A stretch of DNA of 61,770 nucleotides, taken from NCBI GenBank assembly GCA_900696595.1, contig CAADGT010000175.1, positions 1-61,770 on the forward strand, written 5' to 3'. The notes beneath the pieces are model-generated. The model was given only the letters and a program-made list of their open reading frames with translations. It was not told where the DNA came from and searched no databases. Positions 44,768 to 53,900 of the stretch are shown in pieces. Both the position numbers and the translations under genes were made by a program. The DNA is from an uncultured Chloroflexota bacterium (GTDB lineage Bacteria > Chloroflexota > Anaerolineae > Anaerolineales > Villigracilaceae). How positions within the stretch are numbered: the stretch's first letter is position 1; the number at the start of each line of letters is the position of its first letter.

Positions 44768-46468
44768 TTATCCGCCGCCTCCGATCTCCACCGTTACCTG
44801 GGAACCGGCAATGCGGCTTCCCAATTCTTTGGCGGCGGTTCGAAGAATATCTTCGATATGAGCGCCCGCGCCGATCCTTGCGGAGATTTCGCCGATGGCG
44901 CGCTCCCGTTCCGCAGTCTTGCGGCTTTCCTCGAGCAGGCGCGCGTTTTCTATGGACAATGCGGCCCCCTGCATGATGGCGTTGGCGATATCTATCTCGT
45001 CGTCCGTCCATATGTGTTGCCCCCCTGCCTTTACATTCAAGACGCCGACGGTCTGCTCCCGCAGTTTGATGGGGAGCGTCAGAAGGGAGGACCCGTCGCT
45101 TTCGGTTTTCCGAAACGCGCCTCCAGACCGGGTCGCTTCGAGGGCGCCCGGCACTTCCTGGGGCTCTGCAAAGATGCTTGTTTTCAGATTTCGGCGATGA
45201 ATCCCGGCGATGTTCCCCGTCCGCATAAAGCGCGACCAGCCCTGTCGCAGGTCGCGGCTATAGACTGCCTGGGCTTCTTTCAGGGTCCTTTCCTGTTCCT
45301 CGAACAGACGCGAGTTTTCAATGGCAATCGCCACCTGATCTGCCAGGGTCGCCAGCGCGCGCACGTCTTCATGGCTGAATGCGTTTGGTTCGCGGCTTTG
45401 CACGTCCAAGACGCCGATGATCTCATTGCCTCTGCGCAACAAAGGGAGCGCCATTTCAGAACGGGTTTCGGGCAGATCGGGATTGTTGAAATAGATCGCG
45501 TCCGCCCCGATGTCCAGCGCGACGCGCGGCAAACCCGACCCAGCCACATAGCCTACGATGCCGGTTTGTCCGATTCTTAATTTGTGGCCGCGCGCCAGCA
45601 TCCTTTTCCCTCCGGCGCTGTTGGCGGCGATCAGGACGGCGTACTCGTTGTTGGCGTCCAACAGGAAAACCCCGGCGTGATAAAGATTGAACTGCTCGCT
45701 GATCAATTCCGTCACAAGCGTGATCAGCCGGTCGAAGTCCTGGGTCTGGTTGATGGCGCGCGATATACGGGCGATCGCTTCGAATTGTTTCGCGCGGCGT
45801 TCGTTCCCGCGATTGGCGGCTTCCAGTTCGGCGGTGCGCGCGGCGATGGTGGATTCAAGGTCGGCGGTGAACTTTTGCAATTCCAGATTCTTGGCGGTCA
45901 ACTCATCCTGCGCGGCGCGGAAATTGGCCAGCAACTTTCCGAAACCAGTCGCAGAGGCATGGAGCAGGGCGGCGGTGAAGAACACATAAACCGCCAGCGA
46001 CGAGAAATAAGTGATCGGGCTTTGCGGAATCAGCGCCGTGGGAAGCGAATCCTGGAAGACCATGAATCCCAACCCGATGAGCGTATTGATAACCGCCAAA
46101 GTATAGGCGCCGCGCCCTCCCAGCAGGACGCCGGCGAACACTACGGTGAGCGTCAGGCTGAAATAACTTGCCCCAGTGACCCCGTCCGAAACCGCGATGG
46201 ACGCAATCAGGATGATATCGAACGCCGCCAGCAGGATCATGGCCGCCAGACGCACGCTGCCGCGCATCATCAAAATGCGGGCAATCACGCTCGCGAGCAC
46301 GACGGTTGCGGTCAACGCGGCGGAAAACATCTGCCCCAGAAGAAAAGGCGCGACGACAGTGTAAAGAGACCCGATTACAATGACCGTCCACAAAATACTG
46401 TTCAACAGGGCGGCAATGCGGTTTTTCTCTTCGTCCTGGAAGATTGGGGGCGCGATAAATTTCAACAT
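44768..46468 (-). CDS. receptor: six-TM module + GAF-GAF, no output domain
   Basis: 566 residues. Six helices (about 25-190), a long coiled coil (TAKNLELQKFTADLESTIAA), GAF1 (about 220-375), divergent GAF2 with the GWSRFMRTGNIAGIH opening, and the stub, which ends soon after the AGSQVTVEIGG strand. Its stop is only a few residues beyond that strand, so the truncated GAF ends very sharply here. No signalling output domain. Confidence 0.87.
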   Translation of the reverse strand: MLKFIAPPIFQDEEKNRIAALLNSILWTVIVIGSLYTVVAPFLLGQMFSAALTATVVLASVIARILMMRGSVRLAAMILLAAFDIILIASIAVSDGVTGASYFSLTLTVVFAGVLLGGRGAYTLAVINTLIGLGFMVFQDSLPTALIPQSPITYFSSLAVYVFFTAALLHASATGFGKLLANFRAAQDELTAKNLELQKFTADLESTIAARTAELEAANRGNERRAKQFEAIARISRAINQTQDFDRLITLVTELISEQFNLYHAGVFLLDANNEYAVLIAANSAGGKRMLARGHKLRIGQTGIVGYVAGSGLPRVALDIGADAIYFNNPDLPETRSEMALPLLRRGNEIIGVLDVQSREPNAFSHEDVRALATLADQVAIAIENSRLFEEQERTLKEAQAVYSRDLRQGWSRFMRTGNIAGIHRRNLKTSIFAEPQEVPGALEATRSGGAFRKTESDGSSLLTLPIKLREQTVGVLNVKAGGQHIWTDDEIDIANAIMQGAALSIENARLLEESRKTAERERAIGEISARIGAGAHIEDILRTAAKELGSRIAGSQVTVEIGGGG

Positions 46469-46474
46469 GTCGGT

Positions 46475-48787
46475 CTATTCCTGAGCCTTGTCGGTCGGGT
46501 TGCCGGAAAATTGGATCGTGATCTCCGAACCGCCCAGAGCCTTTTCGAGTTCTTCGGCGGCGGTAAGCAGGATATTTTCCATGCTCAGGGCTGCGCCAAT
46601 GCGGTTTGTCGCCTCGAAGATCGTCCTTTCCTTCGCGGCGCGGCGGTTGGTTTCCTCGAGCAGGCGCGCATTCTCCAGCGTCAACGCGGCGCGGTTGGCC
46701 GCCGCCTGCGCGACGGCAATCTGTTCCTGCGACCAGGGCTTGGCGGGGTCTTCCTGTTCCAGCCCGATCACGCCGACCGCTTGATCGAATACCATTAACG
46801 GCACCAGCAGCGTGTTCTTTGCGTCGTCGCCGTTCGAACTTGTCGTCGCCGGGAGTCCCTTCCCCAGTCCTTCGAGAATTTCAGGCGAAAGACCCTGCGG
46901 AATCGGTCGAATTTGAACGCCGTCATACTCATATCCGGCGGCTTCGCGCCCGCCCAAAATGGACTGCCAGACCTCGCGCGTCCTGGCGCGTTTGGTTGTC
47001 GAAAGTTCAATAAGCGTCCCCTCCAGCCGTTGCACCAATTGCGCGTTTTCGATTGCCGCGGCGAGTTGGTCGGCGAGGATTTGCAGGGTTTGAATGTCGC
47101 TTTCGTCGAACGCCTGGAGCGTGGAGGACTGGATATCCAGCGCGCCGATGACGATGTTGAAACTTCGGAGCGGCAGGGCGATCTCGGAGCGCGTCTCCGG
47201 CAGGTATGGATTTTCATAATGCACGGCGTCGAGGTCAACATCCTGGGCGATGTACGCCTGCCCGCTGCGGCTCACATTTCCGACCAAGCCGGTTTCGCCC
47301 ACTTTGAGTTTGTAATTTCGGGCAAGCATTTGTTCGGCGGCGGGTCCGCTTGCCCCGCGCAGGACGGCGTATTCGTTTTTATCGTCCAACAGAAAGATGC
47401 CGACGTGATAATACCCAAGCCGCTCGCGAATCAAGTTCGCAGAGACGTTCAGCAGGGTGTCCTGATCGCGAATGACGCTGAGCTCGCGCGCAACCTCGGA
47501 GATTGTGCGCATTTCGTTCGCAAGGCGCGAAAGGTCCCGGGTGCGGACGGCGACCTTCTCCTCCAGCGTGCCGAACGCCTGCTGCAAGTCTGCCGACATC
47601 TGGTTGAAGGCGTTGCCAAGATCCTCCAATTCGTCATGAGTGCGAATCTGTATCATCCCCGCCGACTCAAGGTCGCCGCCCGAAACCCTGCCCGCAAATT
47701 CCCTCAGCTTTATCAGGGGGTCAGTGATGGAGCGCGTGACCCCAAACAGGAGCGCGCCGAAGAATACGATCGCAATGGCGGTATAAACCAATAGAGTGTT
47801 TTGAAGCCGGGTTGTGCTTGCGTTCAATTCTTCGCGAGGATGCGCGAGCGCCAGCGACCAGCCCGTATCCAACCCAACAGGCGCGTACGCCACCAGCATC
47901 CGCTCCCCGCGCGGGTCGGTCGCTTCGATAAAACCGCTCTTGCCGGCGCGCATGTCGGCGACGAGGTCGATCCATTTCTCGGTTTTGTCTGTGTACGCCT
48001 CCAGAACCATCGAGTCGGACATGGTTTCATACTCGCCCGCATTCGCGCCGATGCCGAGGATGATCCCGTTCGCGTCGAGAAGGAAAGCATAGCCTTCTCT
48101 GCCAACCTGAATGGAATTGACGATCTCCTGCGTTTGAGAAAAGGCGATGTCCGCTGTGGCGACCCCCTTGAAACTGCCGTCTTCATTGTAGAACGGCGCG
48201 CTCCAGGTGACCATCCAGATTTCCCCGCCCCCGTAATCGTAGTAGGGCGGCGAAATGACCGTCGTTTGTTTCGACTTGGGAAGCGTGTACCACTCGCGGA
48301 TGAAATAATTGTATTCCGGCGTTCCAAGGTTCGAGAAAATCAGCGAGTTATCCGGCAGGCGATTGAAATAAGGCGCATAAGAGTCCACGCCCGGTTTAAA
48401 CTGATTGGGTTCATAGGCGATCGTCGAACCAAAAACGTCCTTGTTCCGGTTTAGGGTGGCTCGCAACATTGAAATCAGGTCGGATCCTCCGACGGTCTCT
48501 GTTTCGGCGTATGCCGCCAGATCCAGTGCGACCGAACGCGCAATCAACAGCCTGGCTTGAATGACCTCCGCCTTGGTCGAGGCTTGTTCAAGCAGTTCGT
48601 CCTCCAGCGTGTCAACCAGCGCCTGCCGCGAGAGGCGCAGACTTAAAAAGGTATATACGCCAAGCGCGAAGAGAAGCAAACCGATCACAGTCGCCGGAAG
48701 TTTTACGCCGAGGCTGATTCGGCGGTTGGATACGCCCGGTCGTTCCCCGGGCGCATCGGGAGGTTGGACGCGATTGAAGTCGCTCAT
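46475..48787 (-). CDS. receptor: dCache-HAMP-GAF-GAF, amino-acid-type Cache, no output domain
   Basis: 770 residues. Helix (28-48), dCache (50-325) with the series Y...R-x-W-Y (YFIREWYTLP), the PPYYDYGGGE loop and Asp in VATADIAF, matching the dCache_1 amino-acid signature; helix (about 330-350), HAMP, GAF1 (435-585), divergent GAF2 (EVWQSILGGREAAGYEYDG), stub (712-760). Its start overlaps the preceding stop by 4 bp (ATGA). Confidence 0.88.
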   Translation of the reverse strand: MSDFNRVQPPDAPGERPGVSNRRISLGVKLPATVIGLLLFALGVYTFLSLRLSRQALVDTLEDELLEQASTKAEVIQARLLIARSVALDLAAYAETETVGGSDLISMLRATLNRNKDVFGSTIAYEPNQFKPGVDSYAPYFNRLPDNSLIFSNLGTPEYNYFIREWYTLPKSKQTTVISPPYYDYGGGEIWMVTWSAPFYNEDGSFKGVATADIAFSQTQEIVNSIQVGREGYAFLLDANGIILGIGANAGEYETMSDSMVLEAYTDKTEKWIDLVADMRAGKSGFIEATDPRGERMLVAYAPVGLDTGWSLALAHPREELNASTTRLQNTLLVYTAIAIVFFGALLFGVTRSITDPLIKLREFAGRVSGGDLESAGMIQIRTHDELEDLGNAFNQMSADLQQAFGTLEEKVAVRTRDLSRLANEMRTISEVARELSVIRDQDTLLNVSANLIRERLGYYHVGIFLLDDKNEYAVLRGASGPAAEQMLARNYKLKVGETGLVGNVSRSGQAYIAQDVDLDAVHYENPYLPETRSEIALPLRSFNIVIGALDIQSSTLQAFDESDIQTLQILADQLAAAIENAQLVQRLEGTLIELSTTKRARTREVWQSILGGREAAGYEYDGVQIRPIPQGLSPEILEGLGKGLPATTSSNGDDAKNTLLVPLMVFDQAVGVIGLEQEDPAKPWSQEQIAVAQAAANRAALTLENARLLEETNRRAAKERTIFEATNRIGAALSMENILLTAAEELEKALGGSEITIQFSGNPTDKAQE

Positions 48788-50523
48788 TTCGCCGCCTCCT
48801 TGTCGCCGGGCGGCGCGCCGATATGAATAAAGGAGCGCGAAGCCCCAAGCGCCTGCCCCAACTCCTGAATGGTGGTCTGCATAATCCGCTCGAAGTCGGT
48901 CGAAGCGCCGATCTGGTTTGTGATCCTCGATATCGCCTCTTCCTGTTCCGCGCGCCGGGTGGCTTCTTCGAACAAACCGGCATTATCCAGCGCCAGCGCG
49001 GCTCGGTCCGACACGGCTTGCGCCAGAAGAATTTCATTCTCCGTCCAGGTTCGGGCGGGCGTATTCGCCTCGATCTGGATGACGCCGACAACCTGCTCAC
49101 GAAATTTCACCGGCACAATCAGCGCGGCGCTCCCGCCGTCCGCCGACATGCCGACCGAAACCGTATCGCCTGATTTCACAGCGCGTTCAAGATACGGACT
49201 CGAAGGCAGACCCCGGCTTTCGACAATACTGCCGTCGGCGGTGAATGTGTATCCCAATTGCGCCTGGGGCGCCTGGATCGGCAGAGGATGCCTCGCGCCC
49301 TGCGGCGTTGCGCCGCCGAACTCCGCCTTCCGCCCGACAATCAACGCCAGTTGGTTCGCTATCGTCATCAATGTATTGGTGTCCTCGTCCGAGAACGCCG
49401 AAGATTGTGTGCTTTGAACGTCCAACACGCCAAGGGTTGTATTCCCGAACTTAATGGGAAGCGAAATCTCGGAGCGCGTCTCGGGCAGATAGGGATTGTT
49501 GAAGAATACCGCGTCCACCCCGGTGTCGAGGGCGATGCGCGGGCTTCCGCTTTGAGAGACATACCCGACGATGCCCGTCCCGCCGATCTTGAGTTGATGT
49601 CCCCTTGCCAGCATCTCCTGACCGCCCTTGCTGTTCGCCGCCCGCAGGACGGCAAACTCCCTGGTTGCGTCAATCAGAAAGATACCGGCATGGTAATAAC
49701 CGAGCTTCTCGCTAATCAAACGCGCGACCCGCATCAACAATTCGTCGAGGTTCAGATTGAGCCCGGCGGCAATCTCCCTTGAAATCTCCGTGATGTTTTG
49801 CAGGCGGTTTGCCCGCTCCTGAGACCGAAGGTTTGCCGATTGATACTCGCGCGTGCGTTCTTCGATCCGTTTTTCCAGGTTGACCTGCGCATCCTGCAAT
49901 TTGCGGTTTGCTTCGCCCATCTCAAGGCGCTGCTCCCGCTCCAGCGATTCCCGAAAAACCATAAACCCGTACAGGATCGCCCCAATAGTCAGGACGACGC
50001 CCCCCAAGCGCCCGACAGTGGATGCTTCATCGGCGGCGGTTGAAGCGTACAACGGCGCTGTGAACGTCGCCGCCGCCGCCGTGACCACAAGCAAAATAAA
50101 TCCGCGCCGCGGCAGAAGCGCGCTGGAAAGCGCCAGCGCGATATGCACGGTGGACACGACCGACGCCTCGATGGATACGGACGCGCCCTGATAGATGCGG
50201 ATGAACCCCAACGCTGTGAACGCCCAGGCGAACAGATAATTTCCCGCCTGATAATAACGAGTGCGACTCAACGCATACGACACAAGCGTGATAATCGTCA
50301 AACTCAGGAAGGGAACCGCGTCTGTGACTTTAAAGATCGCAAACCGGACGATAAGCGCGACCGTCAGGAAAGCGGCAAGGATCAGCGTCAGAACCGCAAG
50401 CAATTGCGCCTTGCGCCTTTCGGCGACGGTCGAGAGGAAAGCCGAAGGCGCGATCAACGACTGCCATAAACGCGAAGCGCGCTCCAGAAAAGCCGCCGAT
50501 TGGGGGATTTGAATCTCGGACAT
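48784..50523 (-). CDS. receptor: six-TM module + GAF-GAF, no output domain
   Basis: 579 residues. Six helices (about 30-200), coiled coil (NLEKRIEERTREYQSANLRS), GAF1 (about 240-390), divergent GAF2 (from about 395; the Trp is missing but LGYTFTADGS and VPVKFREQVVGVIQI remain), stub (515-565). ATG 50523 follows GGAGGG and lies 1 bp past the previous stop. No catalytic output. Confidence 0.87.
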   Translation of the reverse strand: MSEIQIPQSAAFLERASRLWQSLIAPSAFLSTVAERRKAQLLAVLTLILAAFLTVALIVRFAIFKVTDAVPFLSLTIITLVSYALSRTRYYQAGNYLFAWAFTALGFIRIYQGASVSIEASVVSTVHIALALSSALLPRRGFILLVVTAAAATFTAPLYASTAADEASTVGRLGGVVLTIGAILYGFMVFRESLEREQRLEMGEANRKLQDAQVNLEKRIEERTREYQSANLRSQERANRLQNITEISREIAAGLNLNLDELLMRVARLISEKLGYYHAGIFLIDATREFAVLRAANSKGGQEMLARGHQLKIGGTGIVGYVSQSGSPRIALDTGVDAVFFNNPYLPETRSEISLPIKFGNTTLGVLDVQSTQSSAFSDEDTNTLMTIANQLALIVGRKAEFGGATPQGARHPLPIQAPQAQLGYTFTADGSIVESRGLPSSPYLERAVKSGDTVSVGMSADGGSAALIVPVKFREQVVGVIQIEANTPARTWTENEILLAQAVSDRAALALDNAGLFEEATRRAEQEEAISRITNQIGASTDFERIMQTTIQELGQALGASRSFIHIGAPPGDKEAAK

Positions 50524-50524
50524 G

Positions 50525-52246
50525 CTATCCCTCCGCCCCATCCCGATCGGCATCCGCCGCGCTTCGTCCCTGAACCGGGAACGGATCCCGTCCATTGGGC
50601 TTGTTCAACAACTGGAAGGTGACCGCCGTATTCCCAAAAGCCTGCCCCAATTCCTGCACGGTTTCGCGAACAATCGCGTCGCGCGACGCAGAGGCGCTGA
50701 TCCTCGCCGAAATATCCGATACCAGCGACTCGCGCGCCGCGCGTTGCTGCGATTCGCCGTAAAGACGGGCGCTTTCCAACGCGCCGCTGAGTTGGTCGGC
50801 AAGCGAAATCGCCAGGTTGGTCTCATCCTGCGTCCAGGCTTCCGCAATATCCGCCTTTTTCAGTCGAATGGCGCCGATCACTTGCCCGCGAATCTTTACA
50901 GGCACGCTGATTGACAATCCGTCCTCGCCGAGGATCAAATCTCCCGTTTCGACCGCCTTGGCGATGATCGGTTCGACCTTGTCGTCTTGGATTTGGGCGG
51001 TATGGGGCGGGGTCGCCAGAAAGTTCACCCTTGCCCGGTTGCGAAGCATCCTGCTCCAGGCTTCGCGGCTCATTTGACCGTAGGTGGAGCGCGCAGTTTC
51101 AAGCGCTTTTTCAGTCTCATCGAACAAGTTTGCGTTCCGGATCGCTACAGCCATCTGTTCCGCAAGGATCTGCAAGGTGGCGATGTCGTCCTCCACAAAA
51201 GCGCGCGCTTCCGCGCTTTGCACGTCCAAGATACCCAAAAGCTGGCCGCTTGCCACCAGCGGCAGCGCCATCTCAGAGCGCGTATTCGGCAGATCGGGGT
51301 TGTTGAAGAACACGGCGTCCGCGCCCACATCCAGCGCAATTCGCGCGCGCAGACTTTCGGCGACGTACCCCACAATGCCGGTTTCGCCGACCTTGAGAGC
51401 GTGCTTTTTTTCGAGCATCCTCCGCCCGCCCTCGCTGTTGGCGGCGGCAAGCACGGCAAACTCCCTGCGCTCGTCGAGCAGGAAGATACCCACGTGGTAA
51501 TACCCGAATTTTTCGTGGATCAAATGCGTGGCTCTCTGCAGGAGTTCGGCAAGGTTGCGGTATGAAGCGATGGATTTCCCCACCTCCGCCACCGCTTGCA
51601 GTTGGGATGTGCGCTTGTCCAGGATGCGCGTGCGCTCGAGAATGCGCTCCTCCAGTTTGGAGCGTTCCGCGGTCAGGTCGCTGAAGAAGTTATAGGCTTG
51701 CGACCTGGAATTTTCATATTCGGTCTGCGTCAACCGGATGCCGTTGATGATGAGGACAGACAGCATCGTCATACTGGCGATATTCGTTATCCATATTTCC
51801 AGGTTCCCGATTTCCACCCTCTTGTTTGTGATCGCAAAGCGCCCGGTCAGGATTAACCAGCCCATCAACGCGTAGAGAACGATCCCAAGTATAAAAACCG
51901 CCCACCCAGCCCGCCAGGAGAAAAATAAGGAAGCCAGCACGATTGCGCCCAACACAAAAAGCCGCGCGTCGCCGCGAATGCCCGTTTCGGTGATGCCCGC
52001 CACGCCGACGGCAAAGATCAGCGCAACCAGCGTCCCCGCTCTCACGTCGTCGTTGATCCGCAGGAACGTAATCGCCAGGACCGTCAGGTAAAGCATCAGA
52101 TAAACTGCCTGATAGACCGGCGCGCTGGTAAACAAGGCAGGAATCAATGTGGCAAGCCCGAAGATGCAAGCCGCAATCAAGGTGGAGCGCAGGAAGGATG
52201 CGCGCCACCGTGTGTAGGTGATTTCGATGCTGCCTTGTCGATTCAT
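50525..52246 (-). CDS. receptor: six-TM module + GAF-GAF, no output domain
   Basis: 573 residues. Six to seven helices (about 15-175), coiled coil (EERILERTRILDKRTSQLQA), GAF1 (215-365), divergent GAF2 (REAWSRMLRNRARVNF, VPVKIRGQVIGAIRL), stub near 490-545, then a short Pro/Asp-rich end. Ribosome site weak (AGG). No output domain. Confidence 0.87.
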   Translation of the reverse strand: MNRQGSIEITYTRWRASFLRSTLIAACIFGLATLIPALFTSAPVYQAVYLMLYLTVLAITFLRINDDVRAGTLVALIFAVGVAGITETGIRGDARLFVLGAIVLASLFFSWRAGWAVFILGIVLYALMGWLILTGRFAITNKRVEIGNLEIWITNIASMTMLSVLIINGIRLTQTEYENSRSQAYNFFSDLTAERSKLEERILERTRILDKRTSQLQAVAEVGKSIASYRNLAELLQRATHLIHEKFGYYHVGIFLLDERREFAVLAAANSEGGRRMLEKKHALKVGETGIVGYVAESLRARIALDVGADAVFFNNPDLPNTRSEMALPLVASGQLLGILDVQSAEARAFVEDDIATLQILAEQMAVAIRNANLFDETEKALETARSTYGQMSREAWSRMLRNRARVNFLATPPHTAQIQDDKVEPIIAKAVETGDLILGEDGLSISVPVKIRGQVIGAIRLKKADIAEAWTQDETNLAISLADQLSGALESARLYGESQQRAARESLVSDISARISASASRDAIVRETVQELGQAFGNTAVTFQLLNKPNGRDPFPVQGRSAADADRDGAEG

Positions 52247-52256
52247 GTTGAGCCTG

Positions 52257-53900
52257 TTACGGGTTTGAATCCCGCGCCGAAATTGCCGGGGCGTCCGGCT
52301 GGGCGATCCCGATCATGATCTCCGCTTCTTTAAGATCGAAGACTTTTCTCAACTCAGTCGCCGCGCTGCGGACGACCGAATCCACGTCGAGCGTCTCGCG
52401 CACATGGGTCGAAAAACTGGCGATCATCTGGTTGCGGAGCGCGCTCTTCTGTGCTTCGTCCACCAGGCGGCTGTTTTCGAGCGCCAGCGCCGTCTGGTTG
52501 GCGATCTTGTCCACAAAATCGCGTTCCCGTTCCGACCATTGCGTAGAGAGCCCCTTCCGCTTCAGGCGGATGCTCCCGATCGCCTGTCCTTGCAATACGA
52601 TGGGGACATAAAGTCCGTCCCGCTCCTTGGGACCCGGTTCGCGGGAGAATACCGGGCGCACGCCGGCGGGCGTATACAGATATGCGTTTTTTTGACGGCT
52701 GGTGAACTTCGACCAGATCGTCTGGGTTTGATATGCCGAGCCCGCCGCCAATTGAGACAGGAGGCTTCTTGTTTCTTCAAGCAGGCGCACATTGTCGAAT
52801 GAGATAGCCGTCAAATCCGCCAGGGTCTGAAGAATCTCCACATCCTCCGGGCCGAAGGCGCGCGGTTGCTCAGAGTGGATGTCAATAACGCCGATCAAAG
52901 CCCCGCGAACGACGAGAGGGATCGCCATCCGGGAGCGTGTCAGCGGGAAATTAGCATCGCGATGGAAGTGCGTCTTGTCCAGGTCTGTGGCGACGACCAT
53001 CTGCCTGCTTTCCATGACCTGTGAGAGCGGATCTTTTCTGTCCGGTTCGATGCGAAATGCCTGACCGACCAAAGGTTTGCTGGTTTCCGAAGACGACGCC
53101 TGTAGGTAGGCGGTTCGCCGTTGATCGTCGAGAATGTAGGCGCCGACATGGTAATATTCAAATCTCTCCGAGATCAGGTCTACGGCTTTTTGCAACAACC
53201 CGGCGATCTCCTGCGTCTCTGCTATGGCGCGGGCGGCGCTGGTGGCGGCGCGTAACTGGAACATGTGGGATTCCAACTCGTCCGTCCGCTCTTGAATCTT
53301 GTCTTCCAGGGCATGGCGTTCCATGGTCAGGGTATTGAAGGCTTCTTTCGTTTGGCCGGTGATTTGCGCAAAGGCGGTTTTAAGCATGGTCGCCGCAGAA
53401 GCGAGGATGGTCCCAATGATCGCAAAATCCGCAATATATCCCCCCCAGTCCGCGAGAACTGTTGCCGGCGCGATCTCATTCAGGCGATACGCGCCTGTCT
53501 GTTCCAGATACCCGACCGCGACGATAAAGATAATGGAACCCGCCAGCGCGACAATGTCGGTTCGATTGTCCAGCAGGAATGAGGCGAGGACGACGGTCGC
53601 GAGGAGGAATGTGGCGCCGTCTGCCCAGGGACCCCAGCCGAGAATTGCGTTCGCCCCGATGGTGGCTGTCACGGCAAGGAGCAGATAAGCGCGCAACGTA
53701 TAGGGCGCCGGCAGGATCGCAGCGCCAAGCAGGACGACGTAGAGTGTCAGGAACAGAATCCTGTCGGCGGAGGGGGCGGTTGGAAAGGATACCGCGATCA
53801 TCACGACCCCGAGCAGCGCCGCAAGGCGCAACACGGCGCGGATGAACCGTTCCCGCCACTCTTTTAGATCGAAGGAAACGTCGGGCAGGCTGTTATTCAT
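52257..53900 (-). CDS. receptor: six-TM module + GAF-GAF, no output domain
   Basis: 547 residues. Six helices (about 20-170), coiled coil (RHALEDKIQERTDELESHMF), GAF1 (210-355) more divergent than in its neighbours (FPLTRSRMAIPLVVRGALIG instead of NPDLPxTRSE), GAF2 (TIWSKFTSRQKNAYLY, VPIVLQGQAIGSIRL), stub (480-530). ATG 53900 with GGAAGG upstream overlaps the previous gene by 8 bp. Confidence 0.86.
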   Translation of the reverse strand: MNNSLPDVSFDLKEWRERFIRAVLRLAALLGVVMIAVSFPTAPSADRILFLTLYVVLLGAAILPAPYTLRAYLLLAVTATIGANAILGWGPWADGATFLLATVVLASFLLDNRTDIVALAGSIIFIVAVGYLEQTGAYRLNEIAPATVLADWGGYIADFAIIGTILASAATMLKTAFAQITGQTKEAFNTLTMERHALEDKIQERTDELESHMFQLRAATSAARAIAETQEIAGLLQKAVDLISERFEYYHVGAYILDDQRRTAYLQASSSETSKPLVGQAFRIEPDRKDPLSQVMESRQMVVATDLDKTHFHRDANFPLTRSRMAIPLVVRGALIGVIDIHSEQPRAFGPEDVEILQTLADLTAISFDNVRLLEETRSLLSQLAAGSAYQTQTIWSKFTSRQKNAYLYTPAGVRPVFSREPGPKERDGLYVPIVLQGQAIGSIRLKRKGLSTQWSERERDFVDKIANQTALALENSRLVDEAQKSALRNQMIASFSTHVRETLDVDSVVRSAATELRKVFDLKEAEIMIGIAQPDAPAISARDSNP

